Shown piece after piece: positions 25,494 through 34,897 of a stretch of 54,464 nucleotides of DNA. Each line of letters opens with the position of its first letter. Positions within the stretch are counted from its first letter, which is position 1. The stretch is from Kamptonema formosum PCC 10802 (GTDB lineage Bacteria > Cyanobacteriota > Cyanobacteriia > Cyanobacteriales > Oscillatoriaceae): positions 52,909 through 107,372 of the forward strand of contig NZ_KB235949.1 of the NCBI RefSeq assembly GCF_000332335.1, read 5' to 3'. Below the pieces are notes generated by a model that saw nothing but the letters and a program-made list of their open reading frames with translations, ran no database searches and was not told the DNA's origin. Position numbers and translations under genes: made by a program.

Positions 25494-25757
25494 CTCGTTC
25501 CCAGGCTCTGCCTGGGAACGAGGACAAAGGAGGCTCTGCCTCCCGTCTTTCTGATAGACGATATGAAGGCATTTTCTCGCTCCCCTTGGCGCGAAACCAG
25601 CTCTCTGCCATAGAGGGCTGTGTCCGGCAGTCTCTCGGCGGTTGAAACCTCAGCTATACAGACAAAACCCGCTTCGGCTTGGGTTTTAAGAGTCTCGTTC
25701 TTCTTTTAGTCCGCGCAGGCGGACTTCGTTTGTATAGCCGCGAATTCCATTCGCCAG
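25494..25757. repeat. Composite dispersed palindromes
   Basis: First CTCGTTCCCAGGC with CTGCCTGGGAACGAG (25494-25522) and GAGGCTCTGCCTCC. Further on come ACCCGCTTCGGCTTGGGT (about 25667-25684) and GTCCGCGCAGGCGGACTT followed by CGTTTGTATAGCCGCGA (25709-25743). The same two palindrome types, in the same order or inverted, make up the elements at 29517-29651 and 45869-46014. Confidence 0.75.
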
Positions 25758-25862
25758 GAGCTTAAGTTGACACCAATGTGCCCCTGTGCCCGCCCCTTAC
25801 GGGTTTCTAAATGTTTCCTCACTCCCAGCCCCCGCCTAAGAACAACAAACGAGAAATTCAAT

Positions 25863-28800
25863 CTATTTCCACTCGCCCTGCAGGATAAAAGGTGCCCAGT
25901 AATGAGGCTTTTTCCCCTCTGCTATCATCGACAGTTGCGCCTCTCGCAACGCCCGCGCCGGCGGCAGCCCATCTTTCAGCATCTTCTGGTAAAATCTGCT
26001 CATCAGCTCCGGCGTACCCTCACCATCGCTCACAGTCCACAAACTCACCATCACCCGTTTGGCACCGGCATACATGAACCCTCGGGTCAGCCCCACAACT
26101 CCTTCCCCTTTAACCTCCTTTCCCTTGCCGGTTTCACAGCCACTCAGCACCACCAATTCCGCCGGCAAATTCAAATTGAACACTGCCGGTGTGAGCAGAT
26201 ACCCGTTTTGCTCTGCGCCAAACTGGTTGACGAGAGACAAAACGATCCCCGATAGTTGCGGGTTCTGGGAGTTGAGAAAGCCGTGAGTGGCAAAATGCAC
26301 GACCCGATAGTTACTTAGCACAGAGTCCGTTGCTTTGTCAAGATTCGCGTCAAAATCAAATGCCTGCATTTTCTCAGAATCTGGCACCAGAGATAAAATT
26401 CTTTCCGCTTCCAGGCGGGTGCCAGGAAGTGGATTCCAAGTTTTCCCCTCACTGTCAGTACCTCGGGTAAGATTGGGGGTTAACAGCGGCGGTGTCTGAG
26501 GTGTGGGGGTTCCCTTCACGCGCGGATCTTCAGCGCCAAACACCGGATCTGCCAGCACAGCAACAGCTTTGGGGGCGGGTTGACGATTGGCAGTATCCCG
26601 CCTGATAATAGAGAGAGTCGAGGCAGAAGGCAAGCTGACAATTTCGTGTTCTGCTATCAGGAGTTGGGGACTTTCGCCCGCTGCAGGCTGCACCGGCACC
26701 GGCAAAGCGCTGAAAGGAATGTATTGCAGTCCGCCGTCAGCAACTATCAGCAAGCGTTTCTGCTGCAACTGCTCGGCAACCGGCGCTAAAATTATTTTGC
26801 TCAGGGTAGCGGCTTTGACATCGGCGTCGGCTGAACCGCTATACCGAGGTGCCAAGTATTTGATGAATTCTTCGGCGGCGGTTTCGATATCGGCGCGTTT
26901 GGGCAGCTCGTAAGCGGTGATGGAAGTGGGGGTGACAGCCCACAGATAGCTGCGTTCTTCACCCAGCCAGTAAGACAGCAGGATGGTGTCCGCATCCACA
27001 ATTTGTTGCTGAATTTCTTTGAGGGTGAGAGGTTCCGGTTGAGTTAAGGTAGCGTAGCGGGGACTGGTGGCGCGGATTTGATATTGGACTTGTTGATACT
27101 GCTGCTGGAGCTGTGCAATCTCTTTGCTGATGGCAGCGATTTGTTGTTCCGTAGGTTGACTACTGAACAGTTGCAATTGGTATTGCGTTTTGGCAGCCAA
27201 TTGTTGTTCCAACTGGCGTTCCTGCTCTCGCAGCGCTGGATCAACTCCTTGTCGGATATCGGCACGCGCTTCGTTTAAGAGTTCGAGAAGAGTGCGAGCG
27301 CGACCGCGTTCGCTTACTTCAAAAGCTGTTAAATTGTACCTGGCATCTGGGTGCTGCTGATTCAATTGCATCAATAGGTCAATGTAGAAGTTGTAATATT
27401 TCCACGATCCTTCCGATATCAAATCGCGTTCTTCAGGACTAGACTTGTGTTTTTGACGCTCATTTTCAAGAATTTTAACAGACGCTTTTATTTGAGCTAA
27501 AGCTTCATTTAAATGTCCCAAGCTCCGCTCCAGTTTAGCAATATCCAAAAGCGTCATTGCTTCGCCACTGCGACTTCCCGAAGCCTGCCAGGTTGCGACC
27601 GCTTGGCTAAGGTATTCTCTTGCCTTTTGCTGCTGTCCCAATTCTATATAGAATAACCCGATAGCTCTAATAGTTTCTGCTTCTCTAACTCGATCTTTCG
27701 TAGCCCGTAATAAAGGCAGGGCCTCGTTTAAAAAGTCAATCCCTTTTGGCTTTTCTCCCAAAAGATTATATATAGCCGCGATATTAACCAACATATTCCC
27801 AGCTAAATTGTCCATTCTGAGGGAGCGAAAGAGAAGCACTGCCTGCTCCCAGTTCTCAATCGTATTTTTCTTATCCCCTAATGAATGGTATATTGTTCCA
27901 ATGCCCACAAAAGTAAAGGCTTCCTGCCGTTTGTCACCAATCTCTCGATATAGCAACACAACTTGCTTATAGGAGTCGATTTGGTTCTTTTTTTCACCCA
28001 AGGTGTGGTATATTCCAGCCAGGCTACTAAGCGTAAAGGCTTCCTGCCGTTTGTCACCAATCTCTCGATAAAGCAGCACAGCTTTTTTATAGGAGTCAAT
28101 TGCGTTCTGTTGTTCACCCAAGGTGCCGTATATTCCAGCAAGGCTACTAAGCGTAAAGGCTTCCTGCCGTTTGTCACCAATCTCTCGATAAAGCAGCACA
28201 GCTTGCTTATAGGAGTCGATTGCGTTTTGTTTTTCACCCAAGGTGCCGTATATTTCAGCAATTCTCCTGCGCGTAAAGGCTTTCCAACCTTGGTTTCCTA
28301 AAGCCTGCCATAGCAGAAGTGCTTGATTGTAGGAGTTTAACGCCTGTTGTTTTTGTCCTAAGGAGGCGTACATTTCACCGATGTTGCTGAGTGTGGTAGC
28401 TTCCCAACCTTGGTTTCCTAAAGCCCGCCATAGCGGCAGCGATTGAGTGTAGTAATATAGTGCCTTTCTTCCATCTTTGAATGATTGATATAGAGAGCCA
28501 ATACTGTTCAGGGTAACTGCTTCTCCCTGACGATTATCCGAAGCTCTATAAAGCGGAAGTGCTTGGTTGTAGTAGTTTAACGCCTGTTGCTTTTCACCTA
28601 GGGAGAGATAGACACTAGCAATTCTGTCTAAAGCCACAGCTTGCCAGGGTTGGTTGCCCAAACCTGTCCAAATTTCTAGTTCCTGATGAAAATAGTTGAG
28701 CGCTTGTTGTTTTTCCCCCAAGGATTCGTAAACCAAACCCATACGATTGACGGCTGCAGCTTCCCGATCGCGAGCGCCCACATTCCGCCACAGACGCAGT

Positions 28801-29090
28801 GCCTCTTCAAACTTTGGGAGCGCTTGTCGCAAGGATTCAGGCGTTTTTCGCTCAAATAGCCGAATCCCTTCATCAAGGGCTCGTTGGGCTGCTGCCCGAG
28901 TGCTATCGGAAGGCCCAGTCTGCTGTTGAGCCAACTGGCTCTGATTATTTTCTGACACAGACTGCGAACCATCTATCGCTTTGTGGAAGCCACTTTCCCC
29001 CCCCACCGGCACACTGCGCGAACCCACCGGCACCGCCGGCCAAAACAACACCGCAGCCATCCCCAAAACAGCCACTCTTGCCCCTCTCAT
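25863..29090 (-). CDS. Exported TPR-CHAT protease
   Basis: 1075 residues from ATG 29090; an upstream start at 29168 adds a Gly/Arg-rich extension. A signal-peptide-like stretch (ARVAVLGMAAVLFWPAVPVG) heads the protein. Next come about 10 to 11 TPR units of 40 residues (consensus LGEKQQALNYYNQALPLYR), a helical region (LREQERQLEQQLAAKTQYQL), and a CHAT domain of about 330 residues: VVHFATHGFLNSQNP (catalytic His), VVLSGCETGKGK (catalytic Cys), GLTRGFMYAGAKRVMVSLW, ending HYWAPFILQGEW. The protease dyad is complete. Export would place it outside the cytoplasm. Three of the TPRs (about 27905-28270) are nearly identical in DNA. It is convergent with the AAA+ cassette. Confidence 0.93.
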   Translation of the reverse strand: MRGARVAVLGMAAVLFWPAVPVGSRSVPVGGESGFHKAIDGSQSVSENNQSQLAQQQTGPSDSTRAAAQRALDEGIRLFERKTPESLRQALPKFEEALRLWRNVGARDREAAAVNRMGLVYESLGEKQQALNYFHQELEIWTGLGNQPWQAVALDRIASVYLSLGEKQQALNYYNQALPLYRASDNRQGEAVTLNSIGSLYQSFKDGRKALYYYTQSLPLWRALGNQGWEATTLSNIGEMYASLGQKQQALNSYNQALLLWQALGNQGWKAFTRRRIAEIYGTLGEKQNAIDSYKQAVLLYREIGDKRQEAFTLSSLAGIYGTLGEQQNAIDSYKKAVLLYREIGDKRQEAFTLSSLAGIYHTLGEKKNQIDSYKQVVLLYREIGDKRQEAFTFVGIGTIYHSLGDKKNTIENWEQAVLLFRSLRMDNLAGNMLVNIAAIYNLLGEKPKGIDFLNEALPLLRATKDRVREAETIRAIGLFYIELGQQQKAREYLSQAVATWQASGSRSGEAMTLLDIAKLERSLGHLNEALAQIKASVKILENERQKHKSSPEERDLISEGSWKYYNFYIDLLMQLNQQHPDARYNLTAFEVSERGRARTLLELLNEARADIRQGVDPALREQERQLEQQLAAKTQYQLQLFSSQPTEQQIAAISKEIAQLQQQYQQVQYQIRATSPRYATLTQPEPLTLKEIQQQIVDADTILLSYWLGEERSYLWAVTPTSITAYELPKRADIETAAEEFIKYLAPRYSGSADADVKAATLSKIILAPVAEQLQQKRLLIVADGGLQYIPFSALPVPVQPAAGESPQLLIAEHEIVSLPSASTLSIIRRDTANRQPAPKAVAVLADPVFGAEDPRVKGTPTPQTPPLLTPNLTRGTDSEGKTWNPLPGTRLEAERILSLVPDSEKMQAFDFDANLDKATDSVLSNYRVVHFATHGFLNSQNPQLSGIVLSLVNQFGAEQNGYLLTPAVFNLNLPAELVVLSGCETGKGKEVKGEGVVGLTRGFMYAGAKRVMVSLWTVSDGEGTPELMSRFYQKMLKDGLPPARALREAQLSMIAEGKKPHYWAPFILQGEWK
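27905..28270. repeat. 120-bp coding tandem repeat within the TPR-CHAT gene
   Basis: The block TTCCTGCCGTTTGTCACCAA starts at 27921, 28041 and 28161, exactly 120 bp apart (40 codons). The surrounding sequence is almost unchanged, which indicates recent duplication or gene conversion of TPR units. Confidence 0.85.
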
Positions 29091-29215
29091 CCGCCTCACC
29101 CCTCCCCACACACGCCAATCCCCGTCCCAACGCCCACCCATACCGCCACCTCCGCAGAAATTTGACACAAATTATATCCCGACTCACCCCCCACCGCAAT
29201 ACTCTGCTTATCTAT

Positions 29216-29435
29216 AAACCCGCCCCAACCCCAACCCCACGAATGCCTGTAGGGGCGGGTGAACCCAAAATAGAAGCCACCCAACGCCGAATTGTCATAA
29301 ACCCGCCCCGGCACCAACCCGCCCCAACCCCACGAATGCCTGTAGGGGCGGGTTCGTCCGAAATACAAGCCACCCAACGCAGGATTGTCATAAACCCGCC
29401 CCCACACCATGAATGCCGGTGCCGGTTTATCTAAC
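29216..29435. repeat. Two copies of the GTAGGGGCGGG dispersed repeat
   Basis: Two direct copies about 102 bp apart, each with CCACGAATGCCTGTAGGGGC, an ATAGAAGCCACCCAACG-like block and AATTGTCATAAACCCGCC or similar. They match 13242-13343. The second copy ends in ATGAATGCCGGTGCCGG. They occupy the upstream region of the TPR-CHAT gene. No gene seen in the whole 29091-29822 space. Confidence 0.75.
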
Positions 29436-29516
29436 CTATCTGTAACCGGCTTTGCTTATCTATAAACCCGCCCTACCCTGCAACTCGCTCGCTGCCGGTG
29501 GAGCTGATCGCAGAGC

Positions 29517-29651
29517 GCTCCCAGGCGGAGCCTGGGAACGAGGTAAACAGGAAAAAACCGCGCAGATTTTGAGAGTCTCGCTATACTCTTAGCCCGCGAA
29601 GGCGGGCTTTGTCTGTATAGCCGCGATTTCCAATCGCCAGGAACCTGGGCT
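29517..29651. repeat. Composite palindromic element
   Basis: GCTCCCAGGCGGAGCCTGGGAAC hairpin (about 29517-29542), then AAATCTGC-like and CGCTATACT sequence, then AGCCCGCGAAGGCGGGCTTT hairpin and TGTATAGCCGCGATTTCCAA. The inverted copy is at 45869-45995. Confidence 0.7.
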
Positions 29652-29822
29652 AATCGCGGAGGAACTAGCTGTAGGTCTAACCCCCCCTTAATTCGCCAAC
29701 AGCTTCTTTCCAATCACCCGGAAAGTAGCTATTCGCCAGGGAACTAGCAATGACAACCTGCCGGTGCCGGTTTATCGGGAAATCCTCCCACAATTCCCCC
29801 ACCGGCACACTCCCCTATCCCC

Positions 29823-32027
29823 CTACGGCTGCAACTTTTTCAACTGCAACTGCGCATCATTATAGCACCCCGTATTCCCCTGATCCAAACACAGCTTAGC
29901 AGCTTTTTGCAAATCCTGAATCGCCCCCTGCTTGTCCCCAATTTGAGCGCGGAGCAGCCCCCGCCCATAATAAGCCCCCTCATGCTCGCGCTTCAGACGA
30001 ATTGCCTGCGTGTAATCCTCAATCGCGCTGCTGCTGTCTCCCAAATCCAAGTGAGCCTCCGCACGCTTGCTGTACGCAACCGCATCGCTAGGATTGATGC
30101 GAATCGCTCTCGTATAATCCTCAATCGCCCCAGATTTATCCCCACCGGCAGAGCGAGCCAGCCCGCGATCGCTGTACGCTTGAGAATTATTAGGATTCAG
30201 CGCAATCGCCTGAGTGCAGTCCTCAATCGCATTCTGATAGTTGCCGAGATTAAAATAAGCCACACACCTGTTTTCCGCAGCAACCGCATCATTCGGATTC
30301 AACTTCAGCGCTGACGAGCAATCCTCAACCGCCCTCTCAAACTCAGACAGATTCAACTGCGACTCACAGCGGCTGCTGTAAGCACCGGCATACTGCGGAT
30401 TAATCCGAATCGCCTCAGAATAATCCTCAACCGCCCCCTGATAGTCCGCCATAGAAAAGCGAACCTTCCCCCGATTGTAAAAAGCCTCCCCATTATTATA
30501 ATCAATCCGAATCGCCTGCGTAAAATCTGCTAATCCTCCCCGCTGGTCCCCGCTGGCGGCGCGAGCCAGTCCGCGACTGATATAAGATTTCGCATCATTA
30601 GGATTTTGCTGAATCGCCCGCGTGCAGTCCTCAATCGCCGCCGGATATTCTCGCAACTCCAAGTGAGCCAGACCCCGCTTGTAATACGCCTCCCCGTCAT
30701 TGGGATTAATTCGGAGCGCCTCCGTATAATCATCCACCGCCGCTTGATACTCTTTCAAGTCGTAATTCGCCAAACCTCTGTTATAATAGGCATTAGCAAA
30801 GTTGGGATTGAGCCGGAGCGCCTGAGAGTAGTCCTCTTTTGCCTCCTTCAACTTCCCCGCATCGTAGTTGACATTTCCCCGCTTGTAATAAGCCTCCGCG
30901 TCATTGGGATTGAAGCGAATCGCCTGGTTGTAATCCTCAATCGCGCCGGTGCGATCGCCTCGCGTAGCTTTTTCCACCCCACGGCTTTTCAAATCCCCAG
31001 CGATGTTCTGAGTTTGAAGATAGAAACTCAAACCGAATCCGCCGGCAGCCACCAGTGCTGCCGGCACAGCGAAGAGCGGGGACAGCATGCGCCGGCTGCC
31101 CATCCCCCTCAAGTGCTGCTGCAATCGGAAGTAACTGTGCTCAACAACAGTTAGCGGCAGCCCCAACTGGCTACCTCCAGCCCTGCGCCTGATTCTTCTC
31201 AAATCCGCCAGGACTTCTGAAGCGCTCTGATAGCGCTGATTCAAATCGTAGCGCACCATTCTGTCAATCACTTCTGCCAGTTCGGGGCTAACCTGAGCTC
31301 GGTGCCGCCAGAAGAGTTCGCCTGCAGCCGAAGAGCCCGGATCTCGCACGGAGGCCAAATCTTCTGCACCCAAGCCGGTGAGCGCTTGGATGACAATCAT
31401 GCCGGTGGCATAGATGTCGCTTGCCGGCAGTGGGTTGCCTTGGACTTGTTCAATCGGTTTGTAACTTTTAGAAATCGGTTTCCCACCAGACAAAGGCGGC
31501 GTTTTCGGGGGAGTTGGTAATTGAGCGCTGATTTCTTTAAACGCCCCAAAGTCGAGCAGAACTAATTTTCCGTCTGACTGCCGCCGGATTAAATTCTCGG
31601 GCTGAATGTTCTGGTGGATTATCCCGTGCTGGTGCACAAAAACCAAAATTTCTAACATCTCTTCCAGCAGGCGGATCGCTTGGTCCTCCCGCAGGGGCTG
31701 ACCGGTCGCCATTTCCGCAGCCAAAGTCTGCCCAGCAATAAATTCTTCAACCAGGTAGAAGTCTTTATTTTCCTGAAAAACAGCTAAAAGTTGGGGAATA
31801 TGGTCGTGTTTCCCCAGTTTTTCCAGAGTTTCTGCCTTTTTTTTAAATAAAAGCTCCAGGACTTGCAGCGTTCTGGGGTGGTTGCTGGGAGAGCGCAGTT
31901 GCTTAACCACGCACTGCGGGTATCCAGGCCGGTGCGTGTCCGCAGCCAGATAGGTTTGTGCAAACGGGCTGGAACCCAGAACTTTAATAATCCGGTAACG
32001 CCGGTCTAAAAGTTGGCCAATCATCAC
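29823..32027 (-). CDS. TPR-kinase paralogue 2, probable pseudokinase
   Basis: 734 residues, starting MMIGQLLDRRYRI. The kinase-like domain (1-270) is degenerate: the glycine loop is GSSPFAQTYLA, and the catalytic loop is IIHQNIQPENLI, so His-Arg-Asp is His-Gln-Asn. The P+1/APE segment is SYKPIEQ. The ATP-binding Lys (VVKQL) and DFGAFKE remain. A linker with LFAVPAALVAAGGFGLSFYL as transmembrane segment leads to about ten TPRs (RLNPNFANAYYNRGLANYDL type). Without the catalytic Asp it probably cannot phosphorylate and may bind ATP or partners as a regulator. It lies 332 bp downstream of the intact paralogue at 32359, on the same strand. It could form an operon with it, although the gap holds repeats. 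Confidence 0.9.
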   Translation of the reverse strand: MMIGQLLDRRYRIIKVLGSSPFAQTYLAADTHRPGYPQCVVKQLRSPSNHPRTLQVLELLFKKKAETLEKLGKHDHIPQLLAVFQENKDFYLVEEFIAGQTLAAEMATGQPLREDQAIRLLEEMLEILVFVHQHGIIHQNIQPENLIRRQSDGKLVLLDFGAFKEISAQLPTPPKTPPLSGGKPISKSYKPIEQVQGNPLPASDIYATGMIVIQALTGLGAEDLASVRDPGSSAAGELFWRHRAQVSPELAEVIDRMVRYDLNQRYQSASEVLADLRRIRRRAGGSQLGLPLTVVEHSYFRLQQHLRGMGSRRMLSPLFAVPAALVAAGGFGLSFYLQTQNIAGDLKSRGVEKATRGDRTGAIEDYNQAIRFNPNDAEAYYKRGNVNYDAGKLKEAKEDYSQALRLNPNFANAYYNRGLANYDLKEYQAAVDDYTEALRINPNDGEAYYKRGLAHLELREYPAAIEDCTRAIQQNPNDAKSYISRGLARAASGDQRGGLADFTQAIRIDYNNGEAFYNRGKVRFSMADYQGAVEDYSEAIRINPQYAGAYSSRCESQLNLSEFERAVEDCSSALKLNPNDAVAAENRCVAYFNLGNYQNAIEDCTQAIALNPNNSQAYSDRGLARSAGGDKSGAIEDYTRAIRINPSDAVAYSKRAEAHLDLGDSSSAIEDYTQAIRLKREHEGAYYGRGLLRAQIGDKQGAIQDLQKAAKLCLDQGNTGCYNDAQLQLKKLQP

Positions 32028-32039
32028 AGCACCCCAATA

Positions 32040-32075
32040 GATTTTAGATTTTAGATGTTAGATTTGACATGTTCG
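32040..32075. repeat. Short heptamer tract (ATTTTAG/ATGTTAG)
   Basis: A few units of period 7, as at 5053-5208, directly upstream of the pseudokinase start. An extended -10-like TGGTATAAT lies at about 32090-32098. Confidence 0.5.
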
Positions 32076-32118
32076 GATTCCGTGAAAAATGGTATAATAT
32101 AATTCCCCTGATACGAAG

Positions 32119-32212
32119 TATAGGCGTAGGGCAGGCGTCTCGCCTGCCCTTAAGGTTTCTGGGACAGGCGAGACGCCTGTCCTACGTCCGTGCCCTAAGT
32201 GGCTAGTGCTAG
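32119..32212. mobile_element. Degenerate MITE-like element
   Basis: Begins TATAGGCGTAGGGCAGGCG and ends CCCTAAGTGGCTAGTGCTAGA. The ends are decayed versions of the MITE right module, and the centre is two palindromes (GGCAGGCGTCTCGCCTGCC and GGACAGGCGAGACGCCTGTCC). The rest of the 332-bp gap has no gene. Confidence 0.5.
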
Positions 32213-32358
32213 ATCTCTATTTTGGACTTTGAGGTTGCCGGTGCGCATTCGGGAGAGGTTGCAGAATACAAGAATTTTACCCCCGCTCCCCCTTTCCCGA
32301 AACCCCCTGGGCGTCCCGCACCAGACGCCAGAGCCCCCTGTCCCCACAGCTGGCGCGA

Positions 32359-34515
32359 TTACTGCCGCACCTGGCTGAGCTGCTGCACGGCGTCTTTGTA
32401 GGCGCTCAGCCGGCCTTGCTCCAGATAAAGGGTCGCCGCCTTCTGAATATCCTCCATCGCTCCTGCTTTATCCCCCAGCTGAGCCCGGGCCACACCCCGA
32501 CCGTAGTAGGCGCTGGCAAAGCTGGGATTGAGGCGAATCGCCTGAGCGTAATCGGCAATAGCGCTGCCGTAGTCTCCCCGATCCGATTGGGCAGCGGCGC
32601 GATTGCTGTAGGCCAAAGGCTCGCTGGGACTCAAGCGAATCGCCTGGGTGTAATCTTCAATCGCTCCCGCCTTATCATTGCCGGCGGCGCGAGCCAGCCC
32701 CCGGTTGCTGTAGGTTTTAGCTTTGTTTGGCAGCATCTGGATCGACTGCGTGCAATCGTCAATCGCTTTTTGGTGCTCTCCAAGATTCAGGTAGGCGACA
32801 CAGCGGTTGTCATAGGCGGTAACCTCTTTAGCATTGAGCTGAATCGCCTGCGTGCAGTCCTCAATCGCTTTGCGATAGTCGTTGAGATTGAGATAAGCGC
32901 CGCAGCGGTTGCTGTAAGCCTGGGCGTGCTGGGGATCGAGGCGAATCGCCTCGGTGTAATCTTCCATCGCCCCCTGATAGTCTGCCAGAAAAAAGCGAGC
33001 TCTGCCCCGGCTGTAGTAAGCGCCGGCATTTTTGGGATCGAGCTGAATCGCTTTGGTGTAGTCGTCGAGCGCTCCCTGCTTGTCGTCGGTGGCAGAGCGA
33101 GCCAGACCCCTCGCCTGGTAAGCTTTAGCGTCGTTCGCAGCCAGCTCGATCGCTTTGTTGTAGTCCTCAATAGCTGTCCGGAAGTCTTTCAGGTCGTGGT
33201 ACGCCAGACCCCGCTGGTAGTATGCCCCGGCTTCTTTGGGATTGAGCCGGATCGCCTGGTTGAAATCCTCGATCGCGCCGCGCGGGTCCTGCCGGTCATA
33301 CTTGGCCAAACCCCGGTTGTAATAAGCTTCGGCATAGTTGGAATTGCGCTCAATCGCCCGCGTGTAATCCGCGATCGCGGCATCCAATTCCTTCAGGTCA
33401 TAGTAGGCATTGCCCCGCTGGTAATACGCCCGGGGTTCGCTGGGATTGAAGCGAATCGCCTGGGTGTAATCGCCAATCGCGCCGCGCCGGTCCCCGCTCT
33501 CCGCCCGCTCCAGCCCCCGGTTGTAAAACGCTTCCGCCTTTGTCCGGTCGGGGCGCTGCAGCAGCAGCAGCAGCCCCAGCACCACGATCAGCGCCGCCGC
33601 CCCTGCGACGATGAACTGCACCGGCAGCTGGGGTCTGGGAATCGTCTCGTGCTCGGTGATGATAGTCGATGGCGGCGCTGGCACCTGCGAGGGGACGCGC
33701 AACTTGTTCAGGTGAGCCAGGGCAGCAGCCGCTGACTGGTAGCGCTGGCCATAGTGGTGGTGTACCATTTTGTCGATGATATCTGCTAGCTGCGGGCTGA
33801 CTCGGGCTCGGTGCCGCCAGATAATTTTCCCCGTATTGGGGTCTTGCAGTTTCGGCAAGTCAACCGCCGGCAAGCCGGTGAGCGCCTGCACGGCAATCGT
33901 ACCCAAAGCATAGATATCGCTATTAAATTGCGGGTTCCCCTGGAATTGCTCCACCGGCATGTAAGCCGGCGTCCCAGCCGCTATCGTCCACGGCGCTGGC
34001 CCCTGAGACAGGGCCGAGCTGATTTCTTTCACTGACCCAAAATCGATCAGCACTAATTTCCCGTCTGAGTCGCGCCGGATTAAGTTAGCCGGTTTAATGT
34101 CCCGGTGAATCGCCCGATTCCCGTGCACGAACACCAGAATCTCCAGCACCTCACACAGGATCTCGATCGTCGCCTGCTCTGACAGGTTAGCTCCGGGGAG
34201 AATCTCTTCCGTCAGCGGATGGCCAGGAGTGTACTCTTTCACGAGATAAAATCGCTGCCCTTCCGCAAAATAAGCCAGAAGTTGGGGAATTTTGTCATGT
34301 CTCCCCAGCTTTTCCAGGATTTCGGCCTCTCGTTTAAAGAGCCGGCCCGCTGCTTGCAGCGATAGAGAAGCGTTACTGATCGGGCTCAATTGCTTGACCA
34401 CGCATTTGGGCAGACCGGGGCGGCGAATGTCTTCTGCCAGATATGTTTGTCCAAAGGCACCAGAGCCCAGAACTTCAAGAATGCGGTAACGTCCATCCAA
34501 AAGCTTACCAATCAC
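32359..34515 (-). CDS. Serine/threonine protein kinase with TPRs (paralogue 3)
   Basis: About 718 residues from GTG 34515 (VIGKLLDGRYRI, aligned with the paralogues). An upstream GTG at 34563 would add 16 residues. The kinase domain is fully canonical: GSGAFGQTYLAED, VVKQL Lys, AIHRDIKPANLIRR, DFGSVKE, GTPAYMPVEQ. A transmembrane segment (FIVAGAAALIVVLGLLLLL) separates it from about ten TPRs of 34 residues (AIRLNPKEAGAYYQRGLAYH type). Both active-site Asp and Lys are present, so it should phosphorylate Ser/Thr of proteins. With the pseudokinase downstream on the same strand it may form an active/inactive pair. Transcribed away from the RTX gene at 35855. Confidence 0.94.
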   Translation of the reverse strand: MIGKLLDGRYRILEVLGSGAFGQTYLAEDIRRPGLPKCVVKQLSPISNASLSLQAAGRLFKREAEILEKLGRHDKIPQLLAYFAEGQRFYLVKEYTPGHPLTEEILPGANLSEQATIEILCEVLEILVFVHGNRAIHRDIKPANLIRRDSDGKLVLIDFGSVKEISSALSQGPAPWTIAAGTPAYMPVEQFQGNPQFNSDIYALGTIAVQALTGLPAVDLPKLQDPNTGKIIWRHRARVSPQLADIIDKMVHHHYGQRYQSAAAALAHLNKLRVPSQVPAPPSTIITEHETIPRPQLPVQFIVAGAAALIVVLGLLLLLQRPDRTKAEAFYNRGLERAESGDRRGAIGDYTQAIRFNPSEPRAYYQRGNAYYDLKELDAAIADYTRAIERNSNYAEAYYNRGLAKYDRQDPRGAIEDFNQAIRLNPKEAGAYYQRGLAYHDLKDFRTAIEDYNKAIELAANDAKAYQARGLARSATDDKQGALDDYTKAIQLDPKNAGAYYSRGRARFFLADYQGAMEDYTEAIRLDPQHAQAYSNRCGAYLNLNDYRKAIEDCTQAIQLNAKEVTAYDNRCVAYLNLGEHQKAIDDCTQSIQMLPNKAKTYSNRGLARAAGNDKAGAIEDYTQAIRLSPSEPLAYSNRAAAQSDRGDYGSAIADYAQAIRLNPSFASAYYGRGVARAQLGDKAGAMEDIQKAATLYLEQGRLSAYKDAVQQLSQVRQ

Positions 34516-34742
34516 GGCGGCACCCCAGCCTGCTACAGGTCGGTTGTGTTGCGGGAGATCCACACCGGCTCGACGCCGGAGCGCGAATCACCCTCCCTCT
34601 TTCTATTGTTGCCCAACCCGCCCGCTCTCAATCGCGCCCTCAGCAAGGGAGGGGGTGCCGGTGGTGCTAGAGATCGGGGCAGACAGGCAGCTTTTCAACG
34701 CGCCCAGCCGCTTGGCACGCCGCGACTGGGCGAAACGCACTT

Positions 34743-34897
34743 TATAGCAGTAGCCACTTAGATTAGGACGTAGGCGTCTCGCCTGTCCCAGAGATATTGA
34801 GGGCAGGCCAGACCCCTGCCCTACGCCTTCCCTCCCATAGCGAAGCGGGACGCGACAGCGTCCTGCCCGTGTCCTAAACTGACTGCCTACTGCTATA
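34743..34897. mobile_element. MITE-like element, diverged subfamily
   Basis: Left end TATAGCAGTAGCCACTTAG, right end ACTGCCTACTGCTATA; both match the TIR of the other copies. The interior holds GACGTAGGCGTCTCGCCTGT and a CCTGCCCTACGCC segment, not the core of copies 1-4. Confidence 0.65.

Noticed and set aside
32074-32098. TTGACA and TATAAT on the plus strand
   Set aside because: The spacing is only 13 bp and no gene follows on that strand. An extended -10 (TGGTATAAT) remains possible, but nothing supports a transcript.
32416-33735. A 439-codon open frame antisense to the TPR-kinase
   Set aside because: The periodic codon use of TPRs leaves the opposite strand open. The translated protein is Ile/Val/Arg-rich with no family character, and the kinase is certain. 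The same applies to smaller antisense frames in all four kinase genes.
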